DNA from: Thermoanaerobaculum sp. | GTDB lineage: Bacteria; Acidobacteriota; Thermoanaerobaculia; Thermoanaerobaculales; Thermoanaerobaculaceae | Length of the DNA stretch: 35,583 bases | Assembly (NCBI GenBank): GCA_025060245.1 | Contig: JANXCP010000014.1 | Span: 1 to 35,583, forward strand | Reading direction: 5' to 3' | Shown here: positions 7,527-15,168 of the stretch, piece after piece | How positions within the stretch are numbered: position 1 is the first letter of the stretch | Layout of the letters: the number at the start of each line of letters is the position of its first letter | Notes under the pieces: model-generated | The model's database searches: none | What the model was told of the DNA's origin: nothing | The model's input: the letters and a program-made list of their open reading frames with translations, nothing else | Translations under genes and position numbers: made by a program

Positions 7527-8030
7527 GTGCGACAGGTACCCGAGGAACTGCGGCAGAAGATTGAGGCCGTCGTGGCCAGTGAAGGGGCCGAACTGCTGGC
7601 GGTGGAGCTGGCCGGCACGGTGCGCAAGCCCATCCTCCGGCTGGTCATTGACCGCGCGGAAGGGGTGGGTCTGGACGACTGTGCCCTTATCTCCCACCAG
7701 GTGAGCGTGCTTCTGGATCTCTTTGACCCGTTTCCCGGACCATACACCCTGGAGGTCTCCTCCCCAGGTATGGAACGGAAATTTTATCGGCCGGAGGATT
7801 ACCAGCGCTTTGCCGGCCAGGCGGTGCGGGTCCGCATGCGACCCACCTGGCCCGGGGCCAAGGTGGTGGAGGGGTACCTGGAGGGTTTGGAGGCTGGCAC
7901 CGTGCGCGTCCGGGACCCGCAGGAGGTGGTGCACCTCTTGCCCGAACGTGAGATATTTGAGACGCGCCTGGCGCCCTTCGCCGAGGAGGGCTGGCGCGCC
8001 AAGAGCAAAGGACGAGGGAAAAGGCCATGA
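7527..8030 (+). CDS. rimP: ribosome maturation factor RimP
   Basis: Assists maturation of the 30S ribosomal subunit. The 167-residue product fits the family: an N-terminal alpha/beta domain ([19 protein letters not shown]-like start, then [20 protein letters not shown]), the conserved [12 protein letters not shown] segment, and a C-terminal SH3-like barrel ([12 protein letters not shown]). I chose the GTG at 7527, with AAGGGG about five bases upstream; the in-frame ATG at 7488 lies in the loop of the leader hairpin. The TGA overlaps the nusA ATG, so the two are coupled. It is the first gene of the long operon. Confidence 0.9.
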   Translation: MRQVPEELRQKIEAVVASEGAELLAVELAGTVRKPILRLVIDRAEGVGLDDCALISHQVSVLLDLFDPFPGPYTLEVSSPGMERKFYRPEDYQRFAGQAVRVRMRPTWPGAKVVEGYLEGLEAGTVRVRDPQEVVHLLPEREIFETRLAPFAEEGWRAKSKGRGKRP

Positions 8031-9472
8031 AGCTTGAGCAACTAAAACACGCGGTGGAACAGGCCGCTGCCGAGCGGGAAATTACCCCTGAGCGAATGGT
8101 GCAAGCCTTGGAAGACGCCATCGCTCAGGCCGCACGCAAGCATTTCCGGGACCGTGGGGTCATGGCAAAGGTCAACCTGGAGTCTGGCGAAATCCGGTGT
8201 TTCCGGATCCGCCGGGTGGTGGAGCGGCCCGAGGAGATCACGGAAAAAACACCGGAACACATCCTCCTGGAGGAGGCGAGGAAGCTAGACCCCAACGCCC
8301 AGCCCGGGGGAATTCTGGTGTTGGGAGAGCTGAACACCAACGAGCTGGGCCGCATTGCCGCTCAGGCAGCGCGGCAAATGCTGTTCCAAAAGGTCCGCGA
8401 AGCCGAGCGGGACAACATTCACAAAGAGTACTCCGGGAAGATCGGGGAAATGATCAACGGCATCGTCAAGCGCATTGAGCGGGGCGATGTGATCGTGGAC
8501 CTGGGTCGCACGGAGGGCATCTTGCCCAAGCGGGAGCAAATTCGCTCCGAGCGGTTCAACCAAGGGGAGCGGGTGCGAGCGGTGATCGTGGAGGTCACCA
8601 AGGACGCCAACAAGCCGCAGGTGGTGCTGTCACGGACCTCCCCCATGCTGCTGGTGCGGCTTCTGGAAATGGAAGTCCCGGAGATCTTTGACGGCACCGT
8701 GGTAATCAAGGGGTGCGTGCGGGCCCCCGGGGAACGGGCCAAGGTGGCCGTCTTCTCCCGCGATCGGGAAGTGGATCCCATTGGGGCCTGCGTGGGGATG
8801 CGGGGAACCCGCGTCCAGGCCATCATGCGCGAACTGCGCGGGGAAAAAGTGGACATCATCCCCTGGTCTCCCGACCTGGTGACCTTCGTCCAGGCGGCTT
8901 TGGCCCCGGCGAAGGTGAACCGGGTGCGGGTGGACGAAGAGGTCATTGAAGAACCCCTGCGCGATGCGGAGGGGAACGTGGCGCTGGACGAGGAGGGCAA
9001 GCCCATCACCATCACCAAGCGCCGGCCGGTGATGGAGGTGGTGGTTTCATCGGAACAGTACTCCATGGCCATCGGCAAGAACGGGCAAAACGTGAAGTTG
9101 GCCGACAAGCTCACCGGCTGCAAGATCATCATCAAGACGGAAAAGGAAGTAAAGGACGAAATTTCCTCGGCGCTGGCCGCCCTGTTGCGGGAAGTGGAGG
9201 GGGAGTTGGCCGAGGAAATTGCCGAGAAGGAGGAGGCCACCACAGCAGTGGCCTACGACATGGTCATCCCCCTGGAGGACGTGCCGGGAATTTCCGAGCG
9301 CATGCGGGAGCGGCTCACCGAGCATGGGATCTCCCATGCTCAGGCGTTGGCCACCACGCCGGTGGAAAAGCTCGTGGAGATTCCTGGGATTGGGCCTCAC
9401 TCGGCACAAAAGCTCATTGAGGCAGCCAAGGCAGCTTTGGAAGCCCAGGTGGCTTCCCGAAGTGAGGGGTAA
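8027..9472 (+). CDS. nusA: transcription termination/antitermination factor NusA
   Basis: Binds RNA polymerase and nascent RNA, affecting pausing, termination and antitermination. The 481-residue protein has the NusA N-terminal domain (about 1-130), an S1 domain (about 135-200, [18 protein letters not shown]), two KH domains (about 205-380, including [17 protein letters not shown] and [14 protein letters not shown]), and a C-terminal helix-hairpin-helix domain ([17 protein letters not shown]). A charged insert ([17 protein letters not shown]) lies between the KH domains. It overlaps rimP by four bases and precedes infB by two. The ylxR and L7Ae-like genes that often lie between nusA and infB are absent. 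Confidence 0.97.
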   Translation: MKLEQLKHAVEQAAAEREITPERMVQALEDAIAQAARKHFRDRGVMAKVNLESGEIRCFRIRRVVERPEEITEKTPEHILLEEARKLDPNAQPGGILVLGELNTNELGRIAAQAARQMLFQKVREAERDNIHKEYSGKIGEMINGIVKRIERGDVIVDLGRTEGILPKREQIRSERFNQGERVRAVIVEVTKDANKPQVVLSRTSPMLLVRLLEMEVPEIFDGTVVIKGCVRAPGERAKVAVFSRDREVDPIGACVGMRGTRVQAIMRELRGEKVDIIPWSPDLVTFVQAALAPAKVNRVRVDEEVIEEPLRDAEGNVALDEEGKPITITKRRPVMEVVVSSEQYSMAIGKNGQNVKLADKLTGCKIIIKTEKEVKDEISSALAALLREVEGELAEEIAEKEEATTAVAYDMVIPLEDVPGISERMRERLTEHGISHAQALATTPVEKLVEIPGIGPHSAQKLIEAAKAALEAQVASRSEG

Positions 9473-9474
9473 GC

Positions 9475-12180
9475 ATGGTTCAGGTTTTCCGTGTTGGCGA
9501 TGTGGCCCGGCAAATGGGCGTGGAAGTGCCAGAGCTGATCTTCAAGCTCCGCGCCATTGGTGTGGAGGTCTCCAACGCCGAGGACACATTAGATTTGGAA
9601 ACCGTTCGCGCCATTATCCGTGGTGACACCCTGGCCCGCCGGCCCAAGGAAGTGATCATCCGGCAGGAAACCACGCCTCCCCCAGCTGCCGAGGTGGCCC
9701 CGAAACCCTTGGCGCGGAAACCCAAAAAAGGGATCCGCCGCCATGTGATCGGGGAAGACCTCCCTGATGAGGTTCCCAGCTTAGACGGTCTGGCCGTCCC
9801 GGCCTCGCCACCACGCCCGATGGCGGCACCCCCACCTCCCCCCGAGACGGAAGCCCCCACTCCACCCTCGGCAGCCACCCCGGCGGCAGGTCCCAGCGTG
9901 GAGGAAGCAGTTCCTCCCGTCCTGGTGGCCGGGGAACAACCAGCGCCTGAGACCCCACCGCCCCCTGCCCAGGAGGCCCCCGTCCCAACCCTCGGGGTCA
10001 CTCAGCCACCCACGGGCGAGGCCGAAGCACCGGTTCAACCCGAAGTGGCAGCACCTGTCCCTGAGTCTAAGCCCTCCTCGCCACAAGCGAAGACCCCGCT
10101 GGAAGGTAAATTGCGCGAGCTCAGCGAGGAAGAAATCCGTCAGCGCTTGTTAGCGCAAAAGCAGGCGCAGAAGGCGGCGGCGCCCCCGCCCAAGGCGGCC
10201 GGGAAAAAGGTCAAGCCCTCCCCGGATGCGGCGCTCATCCGCGAGCTTCTGGAAACCTTTGAGCAACAAAAGGTCCGCCCCGCCGCTGAGAACCGGGTAA
10301 GCCCCCCCGCTCCGGCAGCCTTTGCGCCGCCTGGCAAGGCCAAGCCCGCCAAGCCATCCCGGAAACGGGAGGTCCCCGCCGAGCCCATGGAGGTTTCCCT
10401 GGAGTTCCGCGATGGCAAGAAGCCAGAAGGGCCCATTTACCTTTCCGAGGCGGTCACCGTTCGCGAGTTGGCGGAGAAACTGAACGTCATGGTCAAGGAC
10501 CTGATGCGCTTCCTCCTGGCGAAGAAGATCCTCGTGACGGCAAACCAAACCCTTCCCCAGGACCTGGTGGAGCAAATTTGCCAGTGGCTGAAAGTAGACG
10601 CCCTGGTGGTCTCCTTTGAGGAGGAGATTGACCTGGCCTTGGCAGAGACGGGCACTTTCGGACAATGGGAACCCCGGCCCCCCGTGGTCACCGTCATGGG
10701 CCACGTGGATCATGGCAAGACAACCCTCTTGGATGCCATCCGCAAGACGCAGGTGGCAGCCCGGGAGGCCGGAGGCATTACCCAGCACATCGGCGCCTCG
10801 CGCGTCGTCCACCAGGGCAAACCCATCGTTTTCATTGATACCCCCGGCCACGAAGCCTTTACCGCCATGCGCTCCCGCGGCGCCAAGGTGACGGACATCG
10901 TGGTGCTGGTGGTGGCGGCCGACGACGGGGTGATGCCGCAAACCGTTGAGGCCATCAACCATGCCCGGGCGGGAAAGGTGCAACTGGTGGTAGCAATCAA
11001 CAAGATTGACAAGCCTAACGCCAACCCCGATCGCGTCAAGCGCCAGCTGGCGGAGCATGGCGTCCTGGTGGAAGGCTGGGGGGGCAACGTGCCGGTGGTG
11101 GAGGTTTCGGCGCTGAAAAAACAGGGCATTACGGACCTGTTAGAAGTCCTGCTCCTCGTGGCGGAAATGGCAGACCTGCGGGCCCCTAAGGCAGGACCGG
11201 CGCGGGGTACCATCCTGGAAGCCAGGAAGGAAAAGGGGCGCGGGGTGGTGGCCACCGTCCTGGTGCAGCAGGGAACCCTGAAGGCGGGAGACTGCTTTTT
11301 TGCCGGATCCACCTGGGGTCGCGTGCGCAACATGGTGGACTCCGACGGCAAACCGGTCAAGCAGGCGGGGCCCTCCGATCCCGTGGAGGTAATGGGATTT
11401 GAAGATCTCCCGGAGGCTGGAGACCCGTTCCAGGTGGTGGAAAACGAAGCGAAAGCTCGCGAAATAGCCTCCCGGCGCAAGGACATGGCGCGGGAAGAGC
11501 ACATGAAACTGAAGAAAGTGACCTTGGAAGGCCTGTTGGACCAGATGGCCGCCCAAGAGCACAAGGAGCTGCGCGTGGTCCTGAAGGCAGATGTGCAGGG
11601 ATCGGTGGAGGTGCTGAGGGAGACCTTGACCACGCTCTCCACGGGCGAAGTGGCGGTGAACCTGCTGCACGCGTCCGTAGGTGCCATTACCGACAACGAC
11701 ATCCACCTGGCTTCCGCCTCCGATGCCATCGTCATCGGGTTCAACGTACGCCCGGAACGCACGGCCAAAGAGCTGGCGGAGCGGCACCGGGTGGAAATCC
11801 GCACCTACAACGTCATCTACCAGCTCACGGAGGACATTCAAAAGGCTTTGGCCGGGCTTCTGCAGCCGTTGTTTGAGGAAAAGGAGCTGGGGCGAGCCGA
11901 AGTGCGGCAGATCTTCCACATCCCCAAAGTGGGAACCGTTGCCGGCTGCATGGTCACCGATGGGGTCATTCCCCGTTCGGCCAAGGTCCGCCTGGTACGG
12001 GACAACATCGTGGTCTGGGAAGGTGGGCTCGGCTCCCTGAGGCGGTTCAAGGACGACGTGAGTGAAGTGAAGGCGGGCTTTGAGTGTGGGTTGACCCTGG
12101 CGGGGTACCAGGACATCAAGCAAGGCGACGTCATTGAGGCGTTCCAACTGGTTGAAGTGGCCAGAACCTTGGACGCGTAA
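9475..12180 (+). CDS. infB: translation initiation factor IF-2
   Basis: The GTPase that brings initiator tRNA to the 30S subunit and promotes subunit joining. The 901-residue protein starts with an IF2 N-terminal helical domain (VFRVGDVARQMGVEVPEL). A long linker rich in Pro, Ala and Glu follows (about residues 60-300). A second N-terminal IF2 subdomain lies around 320-385. The G domain begins near residue 405, with GHVDHGKTT, DTPGHEAF and NKID. Domains II, III and IV follow. The long disordered linker is common in long-form IF2 and explains the low complexity at about 9800-10350. It follows nusA by two bases. Confidence 0.97.
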   Translation: MVQVFRVGDVARQMGVEVPELIFKLRAIGVEVSNAEDTLDLETVRAIIRGDTLARRPKEVIIRQETTPPPAAEVAPKPLARKPKKGIRRHVIGEDLPDEVPSLDGLAVPASPPRPMAAPPPPPETEAPTPPSAATPAAGPSVEEAVPPVLVAGEQPAPETPPPPAQEAPVPTLGVTQPPTGEAEAPVQPEVAAPVPESKPSSPQAKTPLEGKLRELSEEEIRQRLLAQKQAQKAAAPPPKAAGKKVKPSPDAALIRELLETFEQQKVRPAAENRVSPPAPAAFAPPGKAKPAKPSRKREVPAEPMEVSLEFRDGKKPEGPIYLSEAVTVRELAEKLNVMVKDLMRFLLAKKILVTANQTLPQDLVEQICQWLKVDALVVSFEEEIDLALAETGTFGQWEPRPPVVTVMGHVDHGKTTLLDAIRKTQVAAREAGGITQHIGASRVVHQGKPIVFIDTPGHEAFTAMRSRGAKVTDIVVLVVAADDGVMPQTVEAINHARAGKVQLVVAINKIDKPNANPDRVKRQLAEHGVLVEGWGGNVPVVEVSALKKQGITDLLEVLLLVAEMADLRAPKAGPARGTILEARKEKGRGVVATVLVQQGTLKAGDCFFAGSTWGRVRNMVDSDGKPVKQAGPSDPVEVMGFEDLPEAGDPFQVVENEAKAREIASRRKDMAREEHMKLKKVTLEGLLDQMAAQEHKELRVVLKADVQGSVEVLRETLTTLSTGEVAVNLLHASVGAITDNDIHLASASDAIVIGFNVRPERTAKELAERHRVEIRTYNVIYQLTEDIQKALAGLLQPLFEEKELGRAEVRQIFHIPKVGTVAGCMVTDGVIPRSAKVRLVRDNIVVWEGGLGSLRRFKDDVSEVKAGFECGLTLAGYQDIKQGDVIEAFQLVEVARTLDA

Positions 12181-12192
12181 GGGAGTACCGCC

Positions 12193-12504
12193 GTGGGTGG
12201 CGAGCTCTCCACGCTTTTTGTTGCCCTCGCGGAGGTGGAGCTGCATTTTCCCGGTGCTCGCTCCCTTAAGGAAAAGCGCCAGGATCTGCGTTCCCTGTGC
12301 GACCGCCTCCGCCACCGCCTCCCCGTACTGGTCTTGGAGGCAGACTACCAGGACCTCCACCAGCGGTCAGGACTGGCCATTTCCGCCCTGGCCACCGGTG
12401 AAGCGCAAGCCCGCACCACGGTCCACCGTGCCTTGGAAGTGGTTCACCAGCTCTTCCCGGGGGTGGTGTTGACCGAGCGAGTGAGCGTGGTGCAGCTACG
12501 CTAG
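12193..12504 (+). CDS. ylxP: DUF503 family protein (YlxP-like)
   Basis: A 103-residue protein with the DUF503 pattern: a hydrophobic strand, then ELHFPGARSLKEKRQDLRSL, a strand with LEADYQDLHQRSGLAISALA, and a C-terminal helix. Members lie between infB and rbfA in many bacteria. The precise role is not settled, though a link to ribosome assembly is likely from context. The start is GTG with AAGGGAG upstream, 12 bases after the infB stop. The rbfA ATG follows 12 bases after its stop. Confidence 0.88.
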   Translation: MGGELSTLFVALAEVELHFPGARSLKEKRQDLRSLCDRLRHRLPVLVLEADYQDLHQRSGLAISALATGEAQARTTVHRALEVVHQLFPGVVLTERVSVVQLR

Positions 12505-12516
12505 GGAGGGAAATCC

Positions 12517-12891
12517 ATGCGAGATCCGCGGCTGCGCAAGGCGCGCTTGGAGGAAACGATTCGCGAGCTGTTGTCCCAGCTGTTGCTGCGGGAAGCGAAG
12601 GATCCCAGGCTGGCCGGGGTTGTCATTTCGGCTGTAGAGCTTTCCGGGGACCTGCGCCAGGCCAAGGCGTACTTTTCCGTCTTTGGCGACGCCGAGCGAG
12701 AGCGTCAAGCGGCGGAGGGACTGGAACAGGCCAAGGGCTTCCTGCGCGCCGAGTTGCGCCGCAGTCTCCGCGCCGACATCGTTCCCGAGCTGGTTTTCCT
12801 GCGCGACAAGGGGTACGAACGGGCCGATCGGGTGTCGCAACTCCTCCATCAGCTGCACCGAGCAGGCCAAGGAGAGGGTGGTGGTGAATAA
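12517..12891 (+). CDS. rbfA: ribosome-binding factor A
   Basis: A small KH-fold protein that helps process and mature 16S rRNA and the 30S subunit. The 124 residues include the N-terminal ARLEETIRELLSQLLLRE helix, the central VVISAVELSGDLRQAKAYFSV strands, and LRRSLRADIVPELVFLRDKG near the end, all conserved in RbfA. GGAGGG precedes the ATG. Its end overlaps the GTG start of nrnA by a few bases, which couples them. Confidence 0.93.
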   Translation: MRDPRLRKARLEETIRELLSQLLLREAKDPRLAGVVISAVELSGDLRQAKAYFSVFGDAERERQAAEGLEQAKGFLRAELRRSLRADIVPELVFLRDKGYERADRVSQLLHQLHRAGQGEGGGE

Positions 12892-13867
12892 ACCCCCACT
12901 CCCCGCGATGGCCGTTGCCCAGGCGCTGGGCTCGGCCCAACGCATCCTCATCACCAGCCACCGCAGCCCCGACGGGGACGCCCTGGGCTCGGAGCTGGCC
13001 CTGTGGGAAGCCTGCAGCCAGCTGGGGAAACAGGCGTGGGTGGTCAACCGAGACCCTCACCCCCCGAGCCTCAGCTTCTTGCCTCACCTGGACCGGATCT
13101 TGGTTGTGGACCAGGTCCCCGCGTGGCTCCTGGAGCAGACGGATCTGGTGGTGTTCCTGGAGTGCCCCGGGTCTGACCGTCCCGGTTTTCCCGAGCTCTT
13201 GACCAAGCCCTTGGTGAACGTGGACCACCACTTAGACAACCCCCAATACGGCGCGGTGAACTACCTGGACCCGCAGGCGCCAGCGGTGGGGGAGATGCTG
13301 CTGGCGGTGGTAGACGCCGCCGGGGTGCGCCTTTCTCCATCCATGGCCACTTGCCTTTACACCGCCCTGGTGACCGATACCGGCGATTTCCGCTACGCCA
13401 ACACCACCGCGCGGGCCTTTGCCGCGGCCCAACGGTTGGTGGAAGCGGGTGCCCAACCGGCAGTCATTGCCGAAGCCCTCAACGACCACGTGCCCGAAAG
13501 GGTGGTTCGGCTGCAAGCCATGGTGTTGGCCACCTTAGAAATGCTTGCCCAGGGCAGGGTGGCCGTGATCACCTGCACGGCGGAGATGCTGAAGCAGGCG
13601 CAAGCCCAGCCCCAGGATACAGAGGACATGGTGAACCTCCCCCGTGCCATTGATGGCGTGCGCGTGGCGGTGTTTTTCAAGGCCCTTACCCCGGGGGCGG
13701 TGCGCGTGTCCCTGCGCTCCAAGGGCTCCATTAACGTGCAGGCCCTGGCCGCTACCTTTGGCGGCGGGGGGCACGAAAACGCTGCAGGGCTCACCTTTGT
13801 GGGCAGTTTGGAGCAAGCCCGGGCACACCTGTTGCCGAAAGTTTGCCAACTTGTGGAGTCAGCATGA
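12884..13867 (+). CDS. nrnA: DHH-family nanoRNase / pAp phosphatase
   Basis: Degrades very short RNAs and dephosphorylates 3'-phosphoadenosine 5'-phosphate. The 327-residue protein has the DHH domain first: SHRSPDGDALGSELAL, a VNVDHHLDNPQYG motif that supplies the name-giving DHH, and VTDTGDFRYANT. The DHHA1 domain follows with FGGGGHENAAG near the C-terminus. I chose the GTG at 12884 because AAGGAGAGG lies just upstream; GTGs at 12878 and 12881 and the ATG at 12908 are also in frame, the last without a ribosome-binding site. In the position after rbfA this family is almost always NrnA. The motif reads LECPGSD where many homologues have LD at the domain centre; this may be a family variant. 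It overlaps truB by four bases. Confidence 0.9.
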   Translation: MNKPPLPAMAVAQALGSAQRILITSHRSPDGDALGSELALWEACSQLGKQAWVVNRDPHPPSLSFLPHLDRILVVDQVPAWLLEQTDLVVFLECPGSDRPGFPELLTKPLVNVDHHLDNPQYGAVNYLDPQAPAVGEMLLAVVDAAGVRLSPSMATCLYTALVTDTGDFRYANTTARAFAAAQRLVEAGAQPAVIAEALNDHVPERVVRLQAMVLATLEMLAQGRVAVITCTAEMLKQAQAQPQDTEDMVNLPRAIDGVRVAVFFKALTPGAVRVSLRSKGSINVQALAATFGGGGHENAAGLTFVGSLEQARAHLLPKVCQLVESA

Positions 13868-14805
13868 GCGGAAAAGCTGGATTGCTTTTGGTGGATAAAC
13901 CTACTGGACCTACCTCCCACGACGTGGTGCAAGTGGCCCGCCGGGCTTTGCGGGAAAAGCGCATTGGCCATACGGGAACCCTGGACCCGGCGGCAACCGG
14001 GCTGCTCGTCCTCTGTGTGGGCAAAGCAACCCGCCTGCAAGGTTATCTGCTGGCTTGGGAAAAGGCCTACGAAGGGGAAATCCGCTTAGGCTTTGCCACC
14101 ACCACCTACGATGCCGAAGGGGAACCCCTGGCCCCACCCAGGCCAGTACCCCCCTTGACGCCGCAGCTGCTGTCGGAGCTGGCCCAGCGCTTTTCCGGTG
14201 AGCTGCAGCAGCTCCCCCCACCTTTTTCCGCGAAGAAGAAGGACGGCAAGAAGTTTTACGAGCTAGCACGGGCGGGGGAAGAAGTACCGCGGGAACCCAA
14301 GACGGTGAGCATCAGCCAGCTGCGGTTGGAGGCCCTGGCCGAGGACCGACTGGGCTTTTCCGTGGTTTGCTCCTCCGGTACCTATGTGCGCTCCCTGGCC
14401 CATGACATCGGTGAGGTTTTGGGCTGCGGCGGGCACTTGGCCCATTTGCGCCGGGTGCGGGTGGGGCCGTGGCGGGTGGACAGTGCCTTGGCGGCAGAGG
14501 AGCTAGCCCACAGGCCGCTGCAGCTGCCCGAGGGGGCGTGGGTGGATCTGGACCGCATTGAGCTCCCTTTCCCCGTGGTCCACCTAAACCCCGTGGCGGT
14601 GCAGCACTTTGCTCGGGGCCAGGAAGTGGTGGTCCGGGAGGTAGTGGGCAGTTTCCTGCCAGGTAGTCCGGTGGCGGTGCGGGATCGCGCCGGCCGGTTG
14701 GTGGGGATTGGTCAAACCACCGCCTACTTACCCCGCGCCCGTACCTTGAACCTGGCACCGCGGACCGTCCTGTTGGAGGTTGAGGAAGGGGCCAAGGTGT
14801 GTTAG
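13864..14805 (+). CDS. truB: tRNA pseudouridine-55 synthase
   Basis: Makes pseudouridine 55 in the T-loop of tRNAs. The 313-residue protein has KPTGPTSHDVVQ near its start and the catalytic Asp41 in HTGTLDPAATGLL. It also has the conserved PPFSAKKKDGKKFYELAR and SSGTYVRSLAHDIG, followed by a C-terminal PUA-like domain. The ATG overlaps the nrnA stop in an ATGA; a TTG upstream at 13843 is less likely. The rpsO leader begins right at its stop codon. Confidence 0.95.
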   Translation: MSGKAGLLLVDKPTGPTSHDVVQVARRALREKRIGHTGTLDPAATGLLVLCVGKATRLQGYLLAWEKAYEGEIRLGFATTTYDAEGEPLAPPRPVPPLTPQLLSELAQRFSGELQQLPPPFSAKKKDGKKFYELARAGEEVPREPKTVSISQLRLEALAEDRLGFSVVCSSGTYVRSLAHDIGEVLGCGGHLAHLRRVRVGPWRVDSALAAEELAHRPLQLPEGAWVDLDRIELPFPVVHLNPVAVQHFARGQEVVVREVVGSFLPGSPVAVRDRAGRLVGIGQTTAYLPRARTLNLAPRTVLLEVEEGAKVC

Positions 14806-14808
14806 CAT
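14780..14808 (+). promoter_or_regulatory. possible internal promoter for rpsO-pnp
   Basis: TTGAGG and TAGCAT are separated by 17 bases, the latter overlapping the truB stop. Both boxes match consensus at only four of six positions. A separate rpsO-pnp promoter is common in other bacteria, which supports it slightly. Confidence 0.3.
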
Positions 14809-14817
14809 GGGCCGGCC

Positions 14818-14836
14818 TTCCGGGGCTGTCCCGGAA
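14818..14836 (+). promoter_or_regulatory. hairpin in the rpsO leader
   Basis: TTCCGGG and CCCGGAA form a perfect seven-pair stem around GCTGT. It lies eight bases before the AAGGAG ribosome-binding site of rpsO (14845-14850). S15 is known to repress its own mRNA through leader structures that differ between phyla, so this is a candidate S15 operator. No T-run follows, so it is not a terminator. Confidence 0.42.
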
Positions 14837-14856
14837 CGTAGGACAAGGAGCACGCA

Positions 14857-15132
14857 ATGACCGAACGGGAGTACGTTCAAGCCAAAGAGCAAATCATCGC
14901 CGAGTTCCGGCGGCATGACCACGACACGGGCTCGCCCGAGGTGCAGATTGCCCTGCTCACCAAGCGCATTGAGTACCTTACGGAGCACTTCAAGGTCCAC
15001 GTGAAGGACCACCATTCCCGAAGGGGGCTGCTGATGCTGGTGGGTCAACGGCGCAGGTTGCTGGAGTACCTCAAGCGCAAAGACTTGAACCGCTACCGCG
15101 CCCTCATTGAACGATTGGGCCTGCGTCGCTAG
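14857..15132 (+). CDS. rpsO: ribosomal protein S15
   Basis: Binds 16S rRNA at the central three-way junction of the small subunit. The 91-residue length is typical. It has the helical S15 signature: [19 protein letters not shown], then [22 protein letters not shown] with the rRNA-binding HHSRRGL residues. The AAGGAG site lies seven bases before the ATG. Its place before pnp is a widely conserved pairing. Confidence 0.98.
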   Translation: MTEREYVQAKEQIIAEFRRHDHDTGSPEVQIALLTKRIEYLTEHFKVHVKDHHSRRGLLMLVGQRRRLLEYLKRKDLNRYRALIERLGLRR

Positions 15133-15168
15133 AGCGCTGGCGGCCACCACGGCAAGTTAAGGAGTACC

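Noticed and set aside
7236-7934. N-terminal extension of malate dehydrogenase by 233 codons
   Set aside because: It is antisense to rimP and its promoter; the conserved protein begins at 7235 with its GAGNVG motif at the normal place.
8419-9243. Open frame of 274 codons opposite nusA, rich in Ser and Thr
   Set aside because: Mirror image of NusA codons; no motif and no ribosome-binding site.
9800-10350. Low-complexity Pro/Ala-coding stretch as a DNA repeat
   Set aside because: It is the flexible linker of IF-2 in frame, not a separate repeat element.
10710-12360. Two long open frames (364 and 406 codons) on the minus strand opposite infB
   Set aside because: They lie antisense to a conserved gene, their translations are low-complexity and lack any family motif; GC-rich coding DNA routinely gives such open frames.
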